The notes under the pieces were generated by a model. That model made no database searches. It was not told where the DNA came from and worked only from the letters and a program-made list of their open reading frames with translations. A stretch of 64,000 nt of DNA from NCBI GenBank assembly GCA_900095095.1, contig FMBT01000446.1:38995-102994 (forward strand), read 5' to 3'. This document shows, piece after piece, positions 12,455-23,493 of this stretch (position 1 is the first letter of the stretch; each line of letters opens with the position of its first letter). Source of the DNA: Fragilariopsis cylindrus CCMP1102. Lineage: Eukaryota > Bacillariophyta > Bacillariophyceae > Bacillariales > Bacillariaceae. Position numbers and translations under genes: made by a program.

Positions 12455-13044
12455 CTATTTAAGTGTTGGACGACCACCAACCGGAAACATATCGTCCGCT
12501 AGCCAAATTGTCTCTCTATCAAAGTCGATGATATCCAATTTCTTAAGAGGTGTTAACATATTTGCCCATGTCGAATTCATCTTGCAACCAATTGCAGCAG
12601 CAATCTCCTTTTTATTGCGAGTTCTTCCATCAGAAAGTTCACCAAATAAATCGCGGGCCTTGGTTTTGAGTTTGAATTTATCCTTGACCTTCTCATGAAA
12701 TCTTCGTTTCTGACAGAACTCATATCAGTAATTTTCGCCTGGCTCATCCCTTTGTCGGTGACATCAATCGATCCAGACGACAAGGTGACCAAATTTAACT
12801 TTTTCAGTTTGGTCAATGCATTGGCAAATGTTGATGTACCCATGACTCCCTCAAATTTAGCAAAAGCGACAACCTTTTTTCGAGGAACGCTATTACTGTC
12901 AGACTGTACACTTGCGAGAGTAGCAGCTACATTAAGTACTATTTGGACAGCACCCCCAGGGCTACTACTGGAGGATGTTCCTCTATTAGACTTGCTGTGC
13001 TTCGCGGTGGAAGAACTTCCTTTTACGACTTTTGGCTTAGGCAT
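12455..13044 (-). CDS. Small basic protein with two related (winged-helix-like) repeats; one frame break
   Basis: Starts at an ATG at 13044 with a Ser/Lys-rich tail. The first 115 residues contain a unit with GTSTFANALTKLKKLNLVTL; about 110 residues later the second unit reads NSTWANMLTPLKKLDIIDFD, an obvious internal duplication. The pattern of short helices ending in a hydrophobic beta hairpin suggests small DNA-binding winged-helix-like units, but the family is not one I can name. The frame changes near 12697 at GATTTCATGAG: one additional T there would give continuous ...NEDFHEKVKDKFKLK. The uninterrupted second frame ends at a TAG at 12455-12457. A homopolymer undercall is more likely than true loss, because both flanking parts are conserved-looking. 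Confidence 0.6.
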
Positions 13045-14037
13045 GGTAGTTTGTCTTGGGTATTATTGACCTATTATTATATACTTGTTGTAGATTTTGT
13101 TTTTGTGAGAAAGAGAAAAGTTTCCTTTATTATGAATGCTATAATATCAATCATCGAACACTACTTTGTCGTCACCTTCTTCCTCTTTCAAAACGTAATC
13201 TTCTTGCGAGAAAAAATCAAGCAGAAATAGCTCCCGATTTATCACCGCTGTATACTCCACGAGTGCAATGATATCGAAACAGAAGCAGCGTCCCGTTCCC
13301 ACGTAATATTTTCGATTTTTTTCTTCGTGGAAATTAATTGTCAACGAAGACTTAGAACGTAAATAACGCCTACAGTTCCCGTGATCTTCTCCGTTTCGCT
13401 CTCACGCTAAAACACGAGAGTACACGTTGAACGTGTGTACAATTTTAAAGCCGATGTGTCAGTTGCAGCCTAGTTTTATCAATACGGTACCCAGCGTGAT
13501 GAATGAATGAATCGGAATCAATCCCACCAAAACATGTGACCGCACAAATCTGCTGGGCGGCATTCTTATTCATATCATCTCCTTCCACATTATTATACCT
13601 TATTTGACTTTTAATTTAAGTTCATCGTCGATCGATTGCTGATGTGTGCTGTCGGCGTTTGAAGGTTTTGGTTGTGATTTTGTTTTTTCGTCGAAAAGAT
13701 TTGATTTCTTGGGGTAGACGATTTTTCGATTTTTTTTCATTCTATTTTTATTTCATTCTATTTTTATTTCTGGTTGATGACGCTGCATGTTTAAAGATGA
13801 ATGACGATGTATGAATCATTCATCAATCGTTCTTCTTCCTTCAATAAAATGAGAATAAATACTATTGACGAAGACTACGAACACAGCCAAAGACGACATA
13901 AAGACAACGCCAACGAAAAACTTGAAAGCCACAACGTAAACAACGAAACACCGACCGCATCAAACTGTAGACCGTAGCCTAGTTTTGTTTAAGTAATTAA
14001 TTTAATTGAAGGAAAAACCGATACTTAAAGAACAAGT
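13045..14037. other. Intergenic region between divergent genes
   Basis: About 990 bp separating two divergent starts; AT-rich, with T-runs near 13685 and 13730 and a local repeat of TTCATTCTATTTTTATT near 13738-13768. No gene supported. Confidence 0.55.
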
Positions 14038-14601
14038 ATGAATCAAACAAATTTAATAAGGTCCATATGTTTGTCCGTACTATTGTCGACATTGTCGATG
14101 AGCTGTCAAGCTTGGGTATCCACACAGCAACTAGTAGTACATCCTCTACATATAAATCCTTCTTCGTTATCGAGCCGGCATCCGATTCGTAGTAGTACTG
14201 GGAAAGAATCTATAATAATGTTCTCAGATGCTTCCAGTAGTGGTAGTGCTGGCGTTCAATCGATCGATTTGGCAGGAGGGAAAATGAATGATAATCATGA
14301 CGAGGAGGGACAATTGATGGCAAATTCGGTCATCGCCTGGTTAGATTCCGAATGGATACCACAAGAGGTACACGTCCAAATGGCAAATTCTGCAAAAAAA
14401 TCATACATTGATTGTCGAGAGTCAAATACTTCCGACGTTATGGATATCATGATGCAGATTTCAAATGACTTGGATGAAAATTGGGCAAAGTATAATGATG
14501 ATGCATTTATTAATGCATGGGATATTGGCAACTACTGCTCGGATTATTTGATCAAGAAATCAGGCTATGAAGGTTGTGAATGTTCGCCTGAAATTTTCTA
14601 A
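14038..14601 (+). CDS. Putative plastid- or secretory-targeted hypothetical protein
   Basis: Single exon, 187 residues, ATG at 14038. Residues 1-25 form a signal peptide (LIRSICLSVLLSTLSMSCQAW) and the following Ser/His/Arg-rich stretch looks like a plastid transit region after a CQA-W site. The mature part (about 85-187) is acidic and helical, with SVIAWLDSEWIPQEVHVQM, NDLDENWAKYNDDAFINAWD and a Cys-containing end. I think this belongs to a conserved algal family of unknown function, but I cannot name it. A (TA)n run follows the stop directly. Confidence 0.65.
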   Translation: MNQTNLIRSICLSVLLSTLSMSCQAWVSTQQLVVHPLHINPSSLSSRHPIRSSTGKESIIMFSDASSSGSAGVQSIDLAGGKMNDNHDEEGQLMANSVIAWLDSEWIPQEVHVQMANSAKKSYIDCRESNTSDVMDIMMQISNDLDENWAKYNDDAFINAWDIGNYCSDYLIKKSGYEGCECSPEIF

Positions 14602-14603
14602 TT

Positions 14604-14626
14604 TATATATATATATATATATATAG
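14604..14626. repeat. (TA)n microsatellite
   Basis: A run of about 11 TA units immediately after the stop codon of the preceding gene, so probably inside its 3' UTR. Confidence 0.9.
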
Positions 14627-15251
14627 CTTAATACGGTATATAGTCTGAAAAACGATGAGCTCAGACATGAAAAATATTTTTCAGTCCAATTTCATGACTG
14701 TGCTACAGCATAGTGCACGTTGAAGAAAGGAATGAACATAATATAGCTTGCATCATCAAGCATACCACAATGCTGTGTCTAGAATCGAACTTTCTTTCCG
14801 AATGCTTGGTTGTATTTTATTCCGTCGTCTTTTTAAAGATCACGTCTTCCAAAATATGGTGTAGTAAAATTCCATTTATTGTCTAATGATGTTGATACAG
14901 CTTGGACGAAATATATAAATAAAATAGGACCGATATTGTCACGTTGTTTTACTCTACCGTTCCATATTTTCACTTCTTCTTCTCCTACTCGCATAACAAA
15001 AGTTATATTTATATAATAAGATTTATAGTATACTGTAAAGTTATAAATTTGTGTTCGTGGTACAAGTACCAAGGATAAACCATACTTGGTAACTTTAAAC
15101 GAAAACAACAATTAGTGCTTACAATTGACTTAGATGGGATCTCTTTCCCCCCGTATAACCTCCAGCATAGTAAGGTCAGAACCATCTATGTGCACAATCG
15201 TTTGAACACAGCTATTGTTTCCTGTGAGAACAATTGTTCCACAATCCAACT
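14627..15251. other. Intergenic region between convergent genes
   Basis: About 625 bp, AT-rich. It would contain the 3' UTRs of both neighbours. Nothing else is supported. Confidence 0.5.
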
Positions 15252-15782
15252 TTATCTTCTTCTCTCATTATCATTATCAGTGCCATTCTTGTTTTCGCTC
15301 TGACCACAGTCTTCACATGAACTTTGTTCCGTTCGACTGATTAGGATGGTATCATCGCCCACTTGATGAAAGAGGTATTCAAATGGTAATCCCTGTACAT
15401 CAAGCTTAATCACACCGTTTCCAATGTGTTCACCAGTCAATGTAATAGGAGTAGCATCAGGATCCGTACGTAGCAACACTTTACATTCATTTTCACCATG
15501 TATTTCCCAATTTACGTAACGTATGCGATCATCGCCCTGCTGAAATTCTGTTCCATTAAATATCTGATAATGATTTTCTCACGTTCCTCCCACGAGCCGC
15601 GATATGACGGAAAACGCTATGCTGACCATTTCCTTCTGCTGTGTATCAACACTGCTGAATCCTCCACGAAGATAGCTACTACTACTCCCAAAATATGATA
15701 GCTTAAAATGATGAGTGAGAGACAAAGCCGGTGCAGCGAGAAGAACTACAACGAGTGTAAGGATAGCTACCGATGACCGCAT
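15252..15782 (-). CDS. Secreted hypothetical protein interrupted by an in-frame TGA
   Basis: From an ATG at 15782 the minus frame encodes a clean signal peptide (SSVAILTLVVVLLAAPALSL) and reaches a TGA at 15579-15581 (codon 68). The same frame then stays open for a further 108 residues to 15252: ENHYQIFNGTEFQQGDD... to an acidic, Cys-containing tail (SCEDCGQSENKN). Three readings are possible: a nonsense mutation, recoding of TGA, or two compensating one-base errors. The last would put SYRGSWEERE from the +1 frame between the parts and looks most protein-like. I could not recognise a selenocysteine insertion element downstream. No family recognised. Confidence 0.45.
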
Positions 15783-16171
15783 GCTTGATTTGTGTGTGAG
15801 TTTAGTTGTGATTGTGACACGAATACTACCCGCTATCCTCTATCAATAGAAGATAAATGGTTGTAATAAAAGGCAAGATGAAATACTGGAGGCATCTTGC
15901 AATGACGAAAAAAGATACACTTTTGATTTCGCTTTTTCGCGATAAAAATACAAAATACGTTTTCCCTCATTTTTTGATCCGTGCAGACGGACGGACGGAC
16001 ACACATCAAACAAAAGAAAGAAAGCAAACAAAAAACAACGCCACAGTTATAGTTTCTTTCCTCATCATATATCCATCATCCTTTATTAGCATAGAATTGC
16101 TGCTACCGACTTCTGTTATGAAGAAGCAGTAAAAGCAAATCTTACGTTAGGTCGAAAGCAGAACTACTCCA
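15783..16171. promoter_or_regulatory. Divergent upstream region
   Basis: 389 bp between the divergent starts at 15782 and 16172. It contains a GACGGACGGAC repeat near 15987. No named promoter motif is evident. Confidence 0.3.
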
Positions 16172-17107
16172 ATGAGAAGTTCATTTATCCAACAAACGCG
16201 GTTACTGGTTATTTTCTCTCTTGCTCTTTTGGATGCCACTACCGTAATTATTGTTGATTCTTTCTCACATTATCACAAGAAAAAAGTGTTTACAAGACGA
16301 ACGGCATTATTTAGTAATAGTCAACAACAGAGGACAAATGCTCGTCGTTGGAACGGAAACTATAAAGAGGCAAGCACTAAACTATCGGATCTTTCGAAAT
16401 TTAAGAAACTCACGTTGAACGTAACGGCAAATGGAATAACTAAGACACTACAAAAAAAACGAGAGGAAAGTCTTCAGCATGTCTTAACAAAGGCGATGAT
16501 ATGGAAACTTTTTATGAATGATTATCCTAACTTAGAAATTGAATACGATATTGGTGATGAGAATTATCTCCCAGATGTAGTTTCTACAACGGGTGAAGAA
16601 ATCTCTTTTTGGGGTGAATCAGGACGCATGAAAGTTCATAAGGCTTTGGATCTGATACGACGTTATCCAAAAGCTCATATCGTGCATTGTCGGTGGGGTA
16701 TGGATATCGAAAAATTTATGGACCCCTTCATTGAATATTTAGAAGTTGAATTGGAGGCAGGTAGATTACAAGATATTATGTTGGATTGGAAAGGGAAATT
16801 TTCATTCGCCTCAATACCTACCTTGGCAGTTTGGGATTTTATTGACGAGGATACTGGGACCATATTAATAGAGCGAAGTGATCTAGAATGGAAGGAATTG
16901 GATCTATCACAACTGCAACTTCTCAATAGTACTAATTCTTTGGGTACTTCTCGAGAAGTTGACACTACTATGAATATTGACGAAATAGAGCCTGAGAAAA
17001 TAAACAGTTCCGAAATAAGTACAGGAATGACAACGCGAGAAAAGAGGCGTGCAGGAAGGCGACGTGCAGGAAGGCGGACGCGGTCCGTTCTTAAAAGCAT
17101 TGACTAA
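16172..17107 (+). CDS. Plastid- or secretory-targeted YaeQ-like protein (PD-(D/E)XK fold, tentative)
   Basis: Single exon, 311 residues. Residues 1-32 are a signal-peptide-like leader (LLVIFSLALLDATTVIIVDS) followed by a basic stretch, fitting a plastid precursor. The core, about 80-250, reads LTLNVTANGITKTL, then ESLQHVLTKAMIWKLF, then EISFWGESGRMKVHKALDLI and FASIPTLAVWDF. This order (beta strand, 'RMMLRLLAWL'-like helix, W-x-E strand, long helix, closing L-x-VW strand) resembles bacterial YaeQ, a protein with a restriction-endonuclease-like fold. The match is by eye and tentative. The C-terminus is a disordered acidic stretch followed by a tandem RRAGRRRAGRR, possibly nucleic-acid binding. 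Confidence 0.6.
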   Translation: MRSSFIQQTRLLVIFSLALLDATTVIIVDSFSHYHKKKVFTRRTALFSNSQQQRTNARRWNGNYKEASTKLSDLSKFKKLTLNVTANGITKTLQKKREESLQHVLTKAMIWKLFMNDYPNLEIEYDIGDENYLPDVVSTTGEEISFWGESGRMKVHKALDLIRRYPKAHIVHCRWGMDIEKFMDPFIEYLEVELEAGRLQDIMLDWKGKFSFASIPTLAVWDFIDEDTGTILIERSDLEWKELDLSQLQLLNSTNSLGTSREVDTTMNIDEIEPEKINSSEISTGMTTREKRRAGRRRAGRRTRSVLKSID

Positions 17108-17127
17108 ACGATATGTATATACTGAAG

Positions 17128-17133
<6 letters not shown>

Positions 17134-17160
<27 letters not shown>
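17134..17160. repeat. (TA)n microsatellite
   Basis: About 13 TA units followed by a short CA run, just beyond the stop codon of the YaeQ-like gene. Confidence 0.9.
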
Positions 17161-17167
<7 letters not shown>

Positions 17168-17800
17168 ACCACACATGTTTTCCTTCCTTTAAATTTTCAG
17201 CTACAAAATATCTCTTCTCCAGCAGAAAATGATCATGTTAGATCTCTAGCTAGATTGCCAGTTTAATTTCTGATTGCACTAAAGATAATTTCGGACCGAT
17301 TTACTTCCAGTTAGTATATTCCAAATTTCTTTTACTAACCCAATAGTAATTTGAAGAAAAAAATCGAAATAAACTTCAAAACATCTAATAGGACAGCCAG
17401 TCACCTAATCGATAAAGGGAAAGCGTTGTGTGCAACTTTTTGACAAAATGATATTTTAAAAATAGTTAGCTACTAAACTATCAAAAGTTCAGTAACCATA
17501 CAGTACGTACATACCACCACAATTGTGGCAACGGAAATATTTTTGTATGCGTGCAGGTGCGGAATTTCCGGTTAGTATGCTGTGTGATCTTGCCTGCCGT
17601 TAACATGCCGTTTACTAAGTCTTATTTAAGGGTAATAAAAAGTCGGACACCAACCAAAAAAGTTTTAAAAATTTGTACAATTTCTATCGAGTAAAGTTAG
17701 CATCGGCGTAAAATCAATTCTTTCATCTTTACTCTCGTTCTGATAATCTTTTTGCTCTGTCACTACGCAACGTTGTAAGCAGAAAAAAAACTGGACCGTC
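17161..17800. other. Intergenic region upstream of the PDZ gene
   Basis: About 640 bp, AT-rich; must include the promoter of the plus-strand gene at 17801. No recognisable elements. Confidence 0.45.
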
Positions 17801-19882
17801 ATGCATCCTATCGAAGATGGTATCGTTGTTGCCGTCAATGATGGCGCTGATATTCTTATCAACAAACCCTCTGTGTTAGTTAATGTTAATGTTAATGTTA
17901 ATGTTAATGGGGACGAATCATTCGAATCATACTCTACAGAATCGTCATCGTCGACGACTAATGAAGAAGAAGAGGAAACGAATGTGGAGGATGATCCATC
18001 TACGATTGGACCTTTCTCTGGATTTCGTCGACGAAGAGCGGAACGTAGAGCTTCTTCAATAGCTCTACGTGATGAAAGAATATGTGCCGAAAATGTACGT
18101 CGAGAAGAAAGAATGCGAGCCGATGACGCGCGGAATAAGGCGAGAGAAGAGGTACGACGACAAGCTGACGAAAAACGACAACTGGCAAATGAAGCTATTC
18201 CAGAGACTATGCTAGAAGCGAATTTTGATTCTTTACGTGCTGCTAGAATCAGTGTAACAGTCGTCAAAGATGAGTCGAATTCTTACGGTTTAGGGTTAGT
18301 CCAAGTTCCTCGAAAGAAAAATATGGTCAAAATTGATGCCTTGGTAAACGAAGGTTTGTTAAGTGAGTCTCCACTCCGTGTAGGCGATATTCTCAAAACG
18401 GTCAACAACAAAGTTGTTACAGAACACAGACCTGTCATGTTACAACTGATGAACCTAGATGGACCAGTACAATTACAGTAGAAACTCCAACTCCCATGGC
18501 AATCCAGCCGTAGTTCAAGCATTTTGTCGGAAATCCACTATCGAAACATTAGTTGGAATTAGTTTCAGTGTCACCGAACATTGTACAACTCATAATGAGC
18601 TATGTGGAGATTTATCTGAAACACAGGAGGTCACTACTACAAAATTATTGAAAATCAATACTATCGAATCCAATGGCCTATTGGCGAATTCCGCGTTGAG
18701 CCCTGGAGATTTAGTCTTAGCCATCAATGGAGTTCCTTGTAAGAGTCCCGATGAAGCAACCGCCTTGATTTTAGAATCTTCGTTCACTGTTAACATCCTA
18801 GCTTTGAACCCAAAACTAGCCCAAGAGCATTGTGGACCCACTCGCACACAGCGATGGATGCGAGGAGCTAAAAGGGCCGGCATTGCCGTAGGGGGCGGAA
18901 CTATGCGTAAGTAATTATATATGTTCATTGAACTCAATACTACTGTATGGATTGTACCAAATTAATCGGTTTAATGATTTTCGAGATGGTTATGTTAAGT
19001 CTTAAATTTTTTTGATCTTCTTTATATTATAATATAACGCATATCGTATCATATCATATCATATTATCAGTCGGTATTGGTGTCTGTGTTGTTTTAATTC
19101 CATTTCCTCCACCATTTGGAGAAGTGTTGGTTGTGGGGGGCGTCTCTGTCTTGGGAACGGAATTTGAAGGACCAAAGCGCGTTTTTCGCAATGCTAGGAA
19201 TTCATTGGAGAATGCTATAGGGCGGCATGGCAACGAAGAGCTCGCAATCGAACAACAATTAAAACAAAATGAGAGTGTGGCAATTGATATTGATTGTTAT
19301 GATAGTGCAAATGATGTGGAAGAAAAAGTGATACTAAGGGATAGTTTCTTTACAAATGCTGCTGGTGGAATAGATGATAAGACTAGCGCTGGTGCTGCTG
19401 ACATCAACGACTGCTGGACAGACGCTAACATCCAAGCAAATATTGACAATATGTACATCAGTAAGGAGCCGAGGGATCTTTCGCCATCACCATCGCCAAC
19501 CAAATCTTTTCTGAAGAGTATTGGTCGAAACGTAGTCCTGCCCTTTTTGGATCAAGTTGTAGGAGATCGCAAGAAGCTTGAAAATCTGGAAAATTTCGAA
19601 CCGAAACGACCAGACGAAGAAGACTCAAAAATACTTGAAGCAAGAAAAATAGAATCCAAGACTAATGCAGAGGAAGAGGAAATAATAAAGGACGATAGCG
19701 AAGATCAGTGTAGTGATGATAATGGGTTCACCAATAATGCTATAGCAGCGGTAAACTCCAACAAAACACTTGACATAGCAGCAGAAGTCAATGAAGCAGA
19801 ATATAATATGAGTGAAAAGTCTTCTGATTCAGAAGTACTTGAAGACGACGAGAAAATCGATGTTTTATCTAGTTTTAATTAG
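17801..19882 (+). CDS. Double-PDZ protein with membrane segment and acidic tail
   Basis: ATG at 17801. The N-terminus has a (VN)n stretch encoded by GTTAAT repeats, an acidic Ser-rich region and a long charged helix (about residues 80-130). PDZ 1 lies at about 145-225 (YGLGLVQVP...LLSESPLRVGDILKTVNNK). PDZ 2 lies downstream (ISFSV...GLLANSALSPGDLVLAINGVPC). An intron at 18907-19070 (C|GTAAGT ... TATCAG) leads into a hydrophobic segment (IGVCVVLIPFPPP) and a roughly 250-residue acidic tail. Between the PDZ domains the frame breaks twice, at about 18480 (CAG|TAG) and about 18514 (CCGTAG); one additional base at each restores a continuous VQLQVETPTPMAIQPVVQAF. The likely role is a membrane-attached scaffold; partners are unknown. 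Confidence 0.7.
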
Positions 19883-20121
19883 AAAAATCCTGACTAAGTA
19901 ATGGATTCGGGACCGATATTAGAACACGTTGTCGACGTTTATAAGAATTTACAGATCTCATTGAGATGACGCGAAGGCTTTGTTAATTAAAACAACTACT
20001 TTACATTATAACTTCGATACAAATTAAATGTAGAATTAAGATTAAAAAAGAGCGAAGGTTCTTTTATAGACTGTAATTCTTAAGTAAAATATGCATGCGA
20101 TCTCTTTACTGTCTTGGGGGT

Positions 20122-22885
20122 CTATTCACCACGAGGAACTCCAGAAAAAATACCCATCAAAATAGCTTCAGTTACTGCTTCGAGTGAACCTCTATTTCTC
20201 AGTTCTCTTGACAAATCGCTTCGGTCATACTGCGGGAACATATCTACCAACTGAGTGAGTGCTCGTGCTTCTTCTTCGGGCGACATTGGTATTGCTCCAG
20301 CCAACATCAAGAGACGCCGAATGAACGATATTGAGGTTCTTGCTGCTGCTCCTGCTGCTGGTGTATTTGATTGTCGTTTTCCAACTCTGGATTCAACTCT
20401 TGATCTCTTGGTATTGTGGGCGCATGTTCATTAGATTGTATTGGTCCCATTGTTTGATCGTGCTGTATATGTCCTGCTGCCACTTGGGCCCCGAGTGCGG
20501 GCCGACGTACCACTTCGAAGGAAAAGGCTGGAAATGGCAACCAAATTGGTAGAATCCCTTCAGTGGAAAATCGAAAAAGAGCCCGTTCTCTTCCTGCCTG
20601 GTGTAGTGGAACGTCATCTCTAATGCTGCTTCTGTTTCTACCACAGCTGTATCATTTGTTGCCGCAAGACTGTCATGGGAGGAGCGACGGGGATACTTCT
20701 ATCCGGGGTAGCTGTATTTATGTTATTATCATTGTGGATGGTATTTGTGGGAGATCCTGTTGCAGCCGAACTGGGCTATCTGCTAGGGTGCTCGACATAA
20801 AGGGCATTTTGCTACTTGCAAGTTCTGCTCACGTTCTATGACTTCTCTAAGACAATGTGTGTGGAATAAATGCCCGCACGTAATTTTTTTAACGTTCCCT
20901 CCAGTTGACATTGTTCCGAGACATATACAACAAACGTCACCGGATATAGATGCCCTTTTTAAGTCTTCATCGGTAGCGTCAGGGAATAGCCCATTTAAAT
21001 TTCGAGAGATATTACGAATATTTCGGCGTCGGGCAACTTTTGTGCAAGCTGCAGAAATGGTTGAATATATATGAAGAGAAATTAGACCATCGATCAATGT
21101 CAAACGAATACCATACAAATACCAGGTATGAAAATATTGTCCCACCGTCAATATATGGCAACACATTTTTAGATAGAAGATAACTGAGTCTAATATAGAC
21201 AAACGATGATTTTGTTTTGATTCGAAGCCTTCCATTCTGCGGTCCAACTGTCTCAATTCTTGTCGGATCTCCGCTGACGTCATCGTGGATATTGCCGCTG
21301 TTTGTCTTTCTCCTTCCATTGGAACCGGAACTTCCATCGAAAGCTCAATACCATTATCCTCCGAATCTTCTTGGTGGCCATCAGCAATATCGTCAACATT
21401 GTTATTATCACGGATAGCCCCATGCAAATTTAATTGTCGCGTCTCCAATTCCGTAATTGTTGTATCATGAGAATCTTCCAAAACACATTGATAATACTTC
21501 AATATATGACCAATCGTGTCACATAACAAAAGGGCACAATCGCAATTCAGCAGCAAAACAATGTCCCATCCCGCTGTGTGGAGTAATGTGTAACACGAGC
21601 AGGCGGCAACGATGTCACAAGCTAATACCAAAAACAACAATTGAACGACTCCAGTCTTTGGTGATTGTCCCATCGCGGTAAGGTGTGTGTTGGTAGAATG
21701 GGCTAGATGGTCCAAATTTCGTAGGCAACCTAGTAAGGTGAACCACGTCACCAATATCATTAGATCCAGAGTATCAGGTTCCACCACAGCAGATATTAAT
21801 AGTAACTTAAATACTAGAAAGCCTACCATGCGTTCTCTCGCGCTAGTAGCTGCCGAAGTAGAAGCGAAGGCCCAATCTGTTACTAAGGCCGCAGGATGAT
21901 CTCCCTGGTGCTGTCCTTGCTGCTGCTGTTGTTCTTCCGTGTTGTTTGAAGATCTAGAATGCAAGAGGAACCAAGCTGCCATGACCGAATGTAACAGATA
22001 TATCATAGCCACAATATAATTAGTAATGACACACAATCGAATCGTTGATTTTAATATTTTATCAATGATGTTGGTAACGATCTGACGAAATGAAGAATAT
22101 TCTAACAAGACTGGATCGACCCATTGCCAATCAATGCCATTATTTCTTTGTCTGTCTTTGTGTTTATCCGCAGGGGTATCGTCGTTTCCTCCTCGACGAG
22201 ATCGATCATTTGTGGCTTCAATATTCTTAAGAAGCTCCGACCACCATAGCTTGGGCTGCGTTGGCATTTCATCAGTAGGTTTGTTTTCTTGACTATCATC
22301 GTAATTTTCAAATAGCGATAAGTGTCGTCGTTGCCTTAGTCTTTCTTGTTGTTGCTTTTCTTCAATATTGCCGCGAGCACGGGTTAACATCTCTACGATC
22401 CCGGTATATGCGTCTCCTCCGACAGTTGTATCGACGTCGCCAAAGTTTTGAACTTTAGCAGTCATTGATAAGATACGAGGAATCCTCTCCCGACGATTTC
22501 TTTCTGCTACACGGTTCATCATCTTCATCATCCATGGATATTCGATTTTTGGTGTTGAAATTGGAGCTAAGATGATCGCTAATACTGCCAAAAAGACCGA
22601 TACCATAATATATACACGTGAGATTTGAAGTACGCCTATGCCTTTTGTTTGTGATCGTGTCGAGGATGTGTTACTGTGAATGTTGTTATGTGGTTGTTGC
22701 GAGACGATGTCAATCCCATCTTCGTTCACGGTACTGTTGTTGATGTTGACATCTGCATCTCCTTCTTCTTCAACTCCTCCTTCGGGATCATCAATATTGT
22801 TGTTGTCACCGCCGTCACGTTGGAAAAGCGGACCAGCTTGATGACGTCGGCGCAATCCGTATGGTAGCTCTCCCGTAGTCGACAT
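20122..22885 (-). CDS. Multi-spanning RING-H2 ubiquitin ligase with C-terminal CUE domain (gp78/Hrd1-like)
   Basis: ATG at 22885; 700 residues are open to 20783. There are about six hydrophobic segments (e.g. VYIMVSVFLAVLAIILAPIS, VVQLLFLVLACDIVAACSCY) in a Gln/Asn-rich context. A C3H2C3 RING-H2 follows (CCICLG...CGHLFHTHC...CPLC). The frame then breaks at GCACCC|TAG, and the remaining protein is spread over three frames down to 20122. The last part is a CUE ubiquitin-binding domain (LVDMFPQYDRSDLSRELRNR...GSLEAVTEAIL). Membrane helices, RING and CUE are the architecture of AMFR/gp78-type ERAD ligases, so ER quality control is the inferred role. About five one-base additions, several in short homopolymers, would restore one frame. 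Confidence 0.78.
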
Positions 22886-23493
22886 TATTTCGTTTGTTCG
22901 AGTTTCCTACTGCCGAATTGTAACAATCCGTAATCTGGATTGATTATGTTTTCTTTCAGCACTTCTTATATCATTTCGAGACAATAAGACTTAGCGTAGT
23001 AGGCAAAATAGAGTTTGGTGTCGTAGATTGTTGCAGATGCAAATCCAATTCTGATCTGGTGTTGACTTCTGACTGATGTCTTCGATAACAGTATGACACG
23101 GATACACGGTGCTACATTTTTAATTCACCTTAGTAAAGAATTAATTCTCGATCTTAGTAAAATCCGGTGATGTGAGAGCGAGCGAGTCGCGGGTGATTTA
23201 ACACTAAGTCAGCTCCTACGGTCACTATAGTTTTGAATACTGCACGGTAGATTCTTAATTTTTGCTAGAAACAAGAAATATGATAAGATAAATTACAAAC
23301 CTCTAATCTAACAGGCATCTAAAGTAGCGTTTGATCTAACTTCTTTGAGGTTAACTGTATGACAACAACAATAACAACAACAAAAATATTGGTACATACG
23401 TTTATAGAAAGAATATCAACCAGCTTAGCTTATATACATATTATTTTTTGTCTTAGTACCCCTGATATTAGCCGGGTTTTAGCTGTATAGTAA
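22886..23493. other. Intergenic region between the RING gene promoter and the citramalate synthase 3' end
   Basis: About 610 bp. No coding frame or repeat of note beyond a short ACAACA run near 23360. Confidence 0.5.

Noticed and set aside
14833-15303. Possible selenocysteine insertion element 3' of the gene with the in-frame TGA
   Set aside because: I looked for an ATGA...AA...GA core on the minus strand and found no convincing stem; left as a test, not claimed.
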